Below are positions 60,358-64,000 of a stretch of 64,000 bases of DNA, in pieces; within the stretch, counting starts at the first letter, position 1; each line of letters opens with the position of its first letter. The stretch covers positions 558,001-622,000 of the forward strand of contig NZ_JAGSYH010000004.1 of NCBI RefSeq assembly GCF_025685685.1. Reading direction: 5' to 3'. The DNA is from Acidicapsa dinghuensis. Its GTDB lineage: Bacteria; Acidobacteriota; Terriglobia; Terriglobales; Acidobacteriaceae. The notes beneath the pieces are model-generated. The model searched no databases, was not told the origin of the DNA, and saw nothing but the letters and a program-made list of their open reading frames with translations. Made by a program: the position numbers and the translations under genes.

Positions 60358-61140
60358 TCAGGGCTTGCGGCGCCCGCTCTTGATCATCCTGACACTTTCA
60401 TCGAGAATCGGCTGCTCCAGCGTGCCGCTAAGCACAATGGGATTCCCTGAGCCACGCACGAAACAAGTGTTGCGCAGTGGAGCCGGCAGCGCCTTGCCGG
60501 CGTTCAGGGCGAATGCAAGGCCAGGCATCGGGAATTTTGACACAAAGAGATCGCCACGCCACTCACCCAATGGCTCGTGGGTCAGGTAACGGATCCCGCT
60601 CGGTTCACGCACGACAACGTTCAGAGTAACGTCGACGGGAAAGCCAGCGATTCCGAGGAGGAACTGCCGAACGGGCTCCTCATACGGACCGAGCGGAACC
60701 GGGCAGGTTCCATCCCGTTTCCAGGGATGAATCGATCCCCTCCAGAACATGCTGACCGCGAAATAGGTCAGCGCGGCTTGGTTGATTTCGGGTATCTGCG
60801 CGGCGGAATAAACCTTTGTCGAGGAAATTGAGGGATTGTATGCGACCGGCACCCGGGACGCGAGAATGGCTGCGAGCGGAAACGTGCCATCGTTCCTCAG
60901 GCCATGCGTGAAAACCCATCGTTCACCGTTGCTTGAGAATCGCTGCTCACAATCCCGGCAAAGCAGCGGCGCCTTCACCTGACGTGAGGTCTGTTTTGCA
61001 GAGCTGGGAGTGACTTCCCAGGGATTTGGATTCCCTGGGCTGGACTTGCTCCGCATGGCTCTGTAGACGGCCGCGGGCAGGAAATGACTGCTCTGGAGCT
61101 CTACACCGTCCGTGAGGCACAACTTACATTTTCCAATCAT
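60358..61140 (-). CDS. HNH/zinc-finger-like conserved protein
   Basis: A 260-residue protein on the reverse strand. Its N-terminus MIGKCKLCLTDGVELQSSHFLPA with CxxC and the SHFLP histidine, and then LLCRDCEQRF, forms the HNH-like zinc module of a widespread bacterial family of unknown function. The remainder is beta-rich with LTYFAVSMFWRGSIHPW. It converges with dnaN with 25 bases between. The function is unassigned; nuclease activity is possible. Confidence 0.72.
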   Translation of the reverse strand: MIGKCKLCLTDGVELQSSHFLPAAVYRAMRSKSSPGNPNPWEVTPSSAKQTSRQVKAPLLCRDCEQRFSSNGERWVFTHGLRNDGTFPLAAILASRVPVAYNPSISSTKVYSAAQIPEINQAALTYFAVSMFWRGSIHPWKRDGTCPVPLGPYEEPVRQFLLGIAGFPVDVTLNVVVREPSGIRYLTHEPLGEWRGDLFVSKFPMPGLAFALNAGKALPAPLRNTCFVRGSGNPIVLSGTLEQPILDESVRMIKSGRRKP

Positions 61141-61345
61141 TGGGCTGAGACTATTATCCCGCTTTCAGCAGGTTCTACGCCGTCGTGACTCAGCCCCGAG
61201 TCTCTCCGCGGTCTGCGATAAACTAGGAGTCTGAGGCTTGGGGGCAAAGGTCGTCTTACTAGCCTCGATGTGGGTCTCGATTGGGGGAGTTGGTACTGCT
61301 CACGTCGCCGCGCATATTTCTGCAAAAGCACAGGAGACAGCACAC

Positions 61346-61552
61346 ATGACAATCTCAATCAATAGCGACGTCAGAAGCAATTCGAGGAATACTTCCCACT
61401 GCAGAACCAGCAATCACGGTGCGCGCAGTCACGGGAAGAGACAGCCTCGGCCTGCACGCAATTCTGGCAACGCGAAAACCGGGTGGATGGGAGCGGCGTT
61501 GCTGCGGGGCCGTGGTGGTATCAGCGCTCCCCCAATCGAAGGACTGCATTGA
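61346..61552 (+). CDS. Doubtful small reading frame
   Basis: A 68-residue frame with AGGAG nine bases before its ATG. The protein is Ser/Asn/Arg-rich with low order (HCRTSNHGARSHGKRQ) and no recognised family. The rest of 61141-61586 shows no other gene. Treat as low support. Confidence 0.22.
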   Translation: MTISINSDVRSNSRNTSHCRTSNHGARSHGKRQPRPARNSGNAKTGWMGAALLRGRGGISAPPIEGLH

Positions 61553-61586
61553 ATCGCCAAGTGGCGGCCGCCCAATGAGCAACGAA

Positions 61587-61613
61587 TGAGGTTCGATTCC
61601 TCACCCCGCTCCA
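61587..61613 (+). other. tRNA-like 3' end (T arm and CCA), 5' part not found
   Basis: TGAGG-TTCGATT-CCTCA is a perfect T arm, followed by CCCCGCTCCA, a tRNA-like acceptor end with CCA. No matching tRNA 5' half lies at the normal distance; GGAGCGG at 61490 would pair with CCGCTCC but gives a 124-base product. It may be the remnant of a tRNA or tmRNA gene used as an integration site. Confidence 0.5.
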
Positions 61614-61619
61614 ATCTCT

Positions 61620-61655
61620 AGCGGCCCGCTCCGAAGGCGGGCCGCTTGCTTTTTG
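61620..61655 (+). terminator. Rho-independent terminator after the tRNA-like end
   Basis: The 10-bp perfect stem AGCGGCCCGC / GCGGGCCGCT is followed by TGCTTTTTG. It begins six bases after the CCA of the tRNA-like sequence and suggests that a stable RNA once ended here. Confidence 0.9.
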
Positions 61656-61850
61656 CCTCCAGATTGCACATTCTTCGGGGGAGGCCAGCAGAATGCTCTG
61701 ACATCAGCTTAAGGCGTCATATTCAGACCATGCCCACCCCTCCAGCCTCCGTCGTTTTCGCGATCCACAACGGCAGAGGCATCTATGCCCTCTGCCGGGC
61801 TCGGCATCGGCCGGCGCAGAAGTACCAACTGGCTCGGATGTAAGCATCGA

Positions 61851-62408
61851 TCACTTCACAAACGCTGCAGCCGCGGAACCCACGGTCCCAAGAATCCCCA
61901 GAATCAGTTTGGTAAGCGTTTCGACTCGCTTTACCGAGTCTGGCTTAAGTGATATGAGAGACGACAACAGATCAATCAACTTTTGCCGAGCATAGATTGC
62001 CGCGATGATTCCGGGAATGGTAATCAGGAATATGACACCATAAAGAAGACCATAGCGTTGCAGATGTTGCTGCTGCTGATAGAAATCGTCGGGCACATTG
62101 CCAATACTGGCAACAGTGACGTAGACACTCTTCGACACAATTTGGAGAGCACCCTTGAACACGAGGGCGAGAAAGAGGCACAGTGCGGGCAGCAAAGATG
62201 CAACCGTCAATTGTTTCGCAGTTGGCGGGCGCGGAACATCGATAGTTAGGCCAAGCACGAGAGTAAAGACGATCCAGAGTGTCATTCCGACTTCGGGAGT
62301 GATGTCATGGCGGGTTAGTGCGAGTCCTTCGAATGCGGCGATAAAACACGCCAAAGCAACGGACCCGAGATAGCTGCTCGTATCGTGGGGTTTGGCTGGC
62401 ATATTCAT
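61851..62408 (-). CDS. Hypothetical polytopic membrane protein
   Basis: A 185-residue protein with four hydrophobic segments (about 12-32, 40-57, 69-88, and 125-145: LLYGVIFLITIPGIIAAIYA). A C-terminal hydrophobic stretch (ILGILGTVGSAAAAFV) may be a fifth. No family recognised. GGAGGG lies just before the ATG. It is eight bases from the end of the next upstream gene on this strand, so the two may form an operon. Confidence 0.6.
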   Translation of the reverse strand: MNMPAKPHDTSSYLGSVALACFIAAFEGLALTRHDITPEVGMTLWIVFTLVLGLTIDVPRPPTAKQLTVASLLPALCLFLALVFKGALQIVSKSVYVTVASIGNVPDDFYQQQQHLQRYGLLYGVIFLITIPGIIAAIYARQKLIDLLSSLISLKPDSVKRVETLTKLILGILGTVGSAAAAFVK

Positions 62409-62416
62409 GGTCCCTC

Positions 62417-63049
62417 CTAGTATTGGAACGCGTTGCTCTCAATTAAGCCTTGCACATACAAACTTGGGGTGGGAGAAAGGAATCGGGTAGGCTCGGCGAT
62501 TCCAATCTGGCGCACGATTGACGCCAGATAACTCACGCAGTCAGACGACAACAACTCATATCGCTTATTTACCCATAGTTTGCCTTGGCTGAGAGTCGCC
62601 TCATAAGTTGCCCGATCTACTCTCACAATCAATATCTCGGAAATGCTCTCGACATCCCGATGCTTGATGAGACCCGCCGCGTCGTCTTCAAGTTGACCAG
62701 CGGTGCCAGTTGCGACTTTCGTTCGCAAAAAGAGGGGTGAAGGATAAAAACCGATCATCTGGTTTTCGTTCTGATCGTCGGCGCGGGTTGCGGGGCGATA
62801 GAACCAGGACACGAGCGCGTGGCCGAAGATCGATCCCCCCTTTCGATATGAAAAGGTGATCCCATAATAATCGCGGTCCGCCTTGTCAGACCGTTTGTCG
62901 AGACTGTAAACGAGGACCGGTGGTGAACCGGCTCCGAAAACAACGGACACACCGACGGCGGACGTAAGGGTGCAGAGGGTAATAAGAATCGCGACAGCAT
63001 GGCCTCGAAAAAGAAGGTGAATTCTCTTAAGACCCGTGGCAGCGAGCAT
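62417..63049 (-). CDS. Membrane-anchored protein with possible permuted papain-like site
   Basis: A 210-residue protein with one N-terminal membrane segment (AVAILITLCTLTSAVGVSVVFG). The external part carries SIFGHALVSWFYRP, then about 90 residues later LLSSDCVSYLASIVRQIGI. A histidine in an early strand followed by a cysteine at the start of a helix is the order found in circularly permuted papain-like (NlpC/LRAT) folds. No further catalytic residues can be proved. It lies eight bases upstream of the membrane protein gene, which it probably precedes in an operon. Confidence 0.55.
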   Translation of the reverse strand: MLAATGLKRIHLLFRGHAVAILITLCTLTSAVGVSVVFGAGSPPVLVYSLDKRSDKADRDYYGITFSYRKGGSIFGHALVSWFYRPATRADDQNENQMIGFYPSPLFLRTKVATGTAGQLEDDAAGLIKHRDVESISEILIVRVDRATYEATLSQGKLWVNKRYELLSSDCVSYLASIVRQIGIAEPTRFLSPTPSLYVQGLIESNAFQY

Positions 63050-63077
63050 GACTCAAATCTCCGTGCCTGTCTGGCCG

Positions 63078-63935
63078 CTACTTCCGTTTCGACGGCGTCT
63101 TGGGGTTCACCGCCACATTGCGGTATTCGTAGATGATCTCTCCGTCGACGATGGACTCCTGCATGTGCAACACATCCTCCGACACCATGACCAGGTATCG
63201 GGTTGACGCCACCGGAAAGCCTGCAAGAATGCCTCCGGTGTAGCTTCTGGCTTGCTTGAATGCAGCCTCGCATTGTGACCTCAGCTGTTCCTGGGATCGC
63301 ACAATCTTCCACTCGGTGAGCACCAGCCCGTGAGAAGAACGCCTAATATCATCGTTCACTATCATCGGTTCGTTCACAACCAGATCCGTCTGCTCACCAG
63401 TACCGACTGCCTTGAAAGCCCAGATGCCGTGGAGGAGGAGTTGGCACGCTCCCAGCTTTTCGCACGCTGTTTCGCCTGCCTTGTACGCGGCTGTCCAGCG
63501 TTCACGGACAGCATCGTCGGCCACAATGCTGCGCTGTAGATGGAGAAAGGATCGCACGGCGAGGCTTCGAGTGAGCTCATCGACGTCTGCAATCAAGTGG
63601 TCGAATTCAATGCGGAATGACTCCAGGGTCGTAATGGCAACCGTAACGCCAGAAAACCCGTTGGGCTTGGGGGAAACTTTCTGCGTCGGCAATATGTAGA
63701 ACCGACCGTCGTAGGCGCGGACAAAATTCTCAATGCACTGGAACGCCTGAGGTCGAAAAACCTTTGCATAACGATCGCGAAAAACGACCACATCTTTTGC
63801 GGTGCGCGTGGCGTTTTGAATGAGGTCCTCAGACACGGAATAATCGTCGTTCTCCCGCGTCTGGAGAAAAAACGTCCCCGCTCCCACCAGCCCCGTGATC
63901 CTCGCGCTTATCGCCTGCCACTCCGTGATCCACAT
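63078..63935 (-). CDS. Hypothetical protein with PD-(D/E)XK-like motif
   Basis: A 285-residue protein. The first 150 residues are helical (LIQNATRTAKDVVVFRDRYAKVF). Near residue 187, EQTDLVVNEPMI is followed about 20 residues later by GLVLTEWKIVR: a D in a strand, then ExK, the order of a PD-(D/E)XK nuclease core. The protein ends in a basic tail. It is 28 bases from the following membrane-anchored gene on the same strand. A defence role is possible but unproved. Confidence 0.5.
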   Translation of the reverse strand: MWITEWQAISARITGLVGAGTFFLQTRENDDYSVSEDLIQNATRTAKDVVVFRDRYAKVFRPQAFQCIENFVRAYDGRFYILPTQKVSPKPNGFSGVTVAITTLESFRIEFDHLIADVDELTRSLAVRSFLHLQRSIVADDAVRERWTAAYKAGETACEKLGACQLLLHGIWAFKAVGTGEQTDLVVNEPMIVNDDIRRSSHGLVLTEWKIVRSQEQLRSQCEAAFKQARSYTGGILAGFPVASTRYLVMVSEDVLHMQESIVDGEIIYEYRNVAVNPKTPSKRK

Positions 63936-64000
63936 CGGTTACGATCCCACCTTCATCGTTATCACTTAAGAATACGCAAAATCTTGGGCGGGGGCCGCGG

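Noticed and set aside
61503-61613. tRNA-Gly or tRNA-Sec gene
   Set aside because: GCGGGGC at 61503 leaves a 110-base product without a proper D arm or anticodon arm; only the 3' end is convincing.

Overview
The window looks like chromosome of an Acidobacteriota member (Terriglobia-like). The chromosomal flank carries a very long PIG-L deacetylase, a coiled-coil porin and an FG-GAP protein. The accessory region carries a PadR regulator next to a duplicated FtsX-type permease (ADOP type), a pairing typical of that phylum. The taxonomic call is an inference from gene content only.

Region 1 (1-10223) is ordinary chromosome: a truncated family 2 glycosyltransferase, an acyltransferase-3 protein, proC, an amino acid permease, a secreted PIG-L protein, a porin with a terminator, and an FG-GAP repeat protein.

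Region 2 (10224-12530) is the left end of a large integrated element. The 5' half of a tRNA-Leu(UAG) gene stops in its anticodon loop at about 10262. An HNH protein, an excisionase-like protein and a tyrosine integrase follow. The integrase stop codon touches an intact tRNA-Leu with the same anticodon (12447-12530), which reads as a replacement for the gene the element broke.

Region 3 (12666-35182) is a conjugation module. It encodes VirB1, B9, B10, B2 (plus two pilin-like relatives), B3, B4, two B5 paralogues, B6, B8, a second B9, a VirD4-type coupling protein and a replication-relaxation type protein. No VirB11 was recognised; a MoxR-type AAA+ ATPase sits at the front of the cluster. Between virB8 and the second virB9 lies an 863-residue protein with features of the two-barrel RNA polymerases (QDE-1/RdRP/YonO superfamily), the most unusual gene in the window.

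Region 4 (35694-60332) holds DNA and protein processing functions: an archaeo-eukaryotic type primase with a zinc finger, SSB, a Rad52-like annealing protein, a Cdc48-like double AAA+ ATPase with a degraded second domain, an adenine methyltransferase, an SNF2-like helicase, an HNH protein, a HEPN-motif protein, a sliding clamp (DnaN), and a PRTRC cassette (ubiquitin-like C, F, E2-like B, E1-like ThiF, E). The PRTRC cassette is interrupted by padR-ADOP cargo. PRTRC protein A (JAB peptidase) and the PRTRC ParB were not found.

Region 5 (60358-63935) has leftward genes: a zinc/HNH-like protein, a membrane protein, a possible permuted papain-like protein and a possible PD-(D/E)XK nuclease. A tRNA-like 3' end followed by a terminator lies at 61587-61655. 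The right end of the element was not identified and may lie beyond the window.

One sequence, TTTGAC(C/T)GAGTTTT, recurs just upstream of three operons (12666, 17251, 36445). It looks like a shared promoter/operator that would link transfer, pilus and replication genes.
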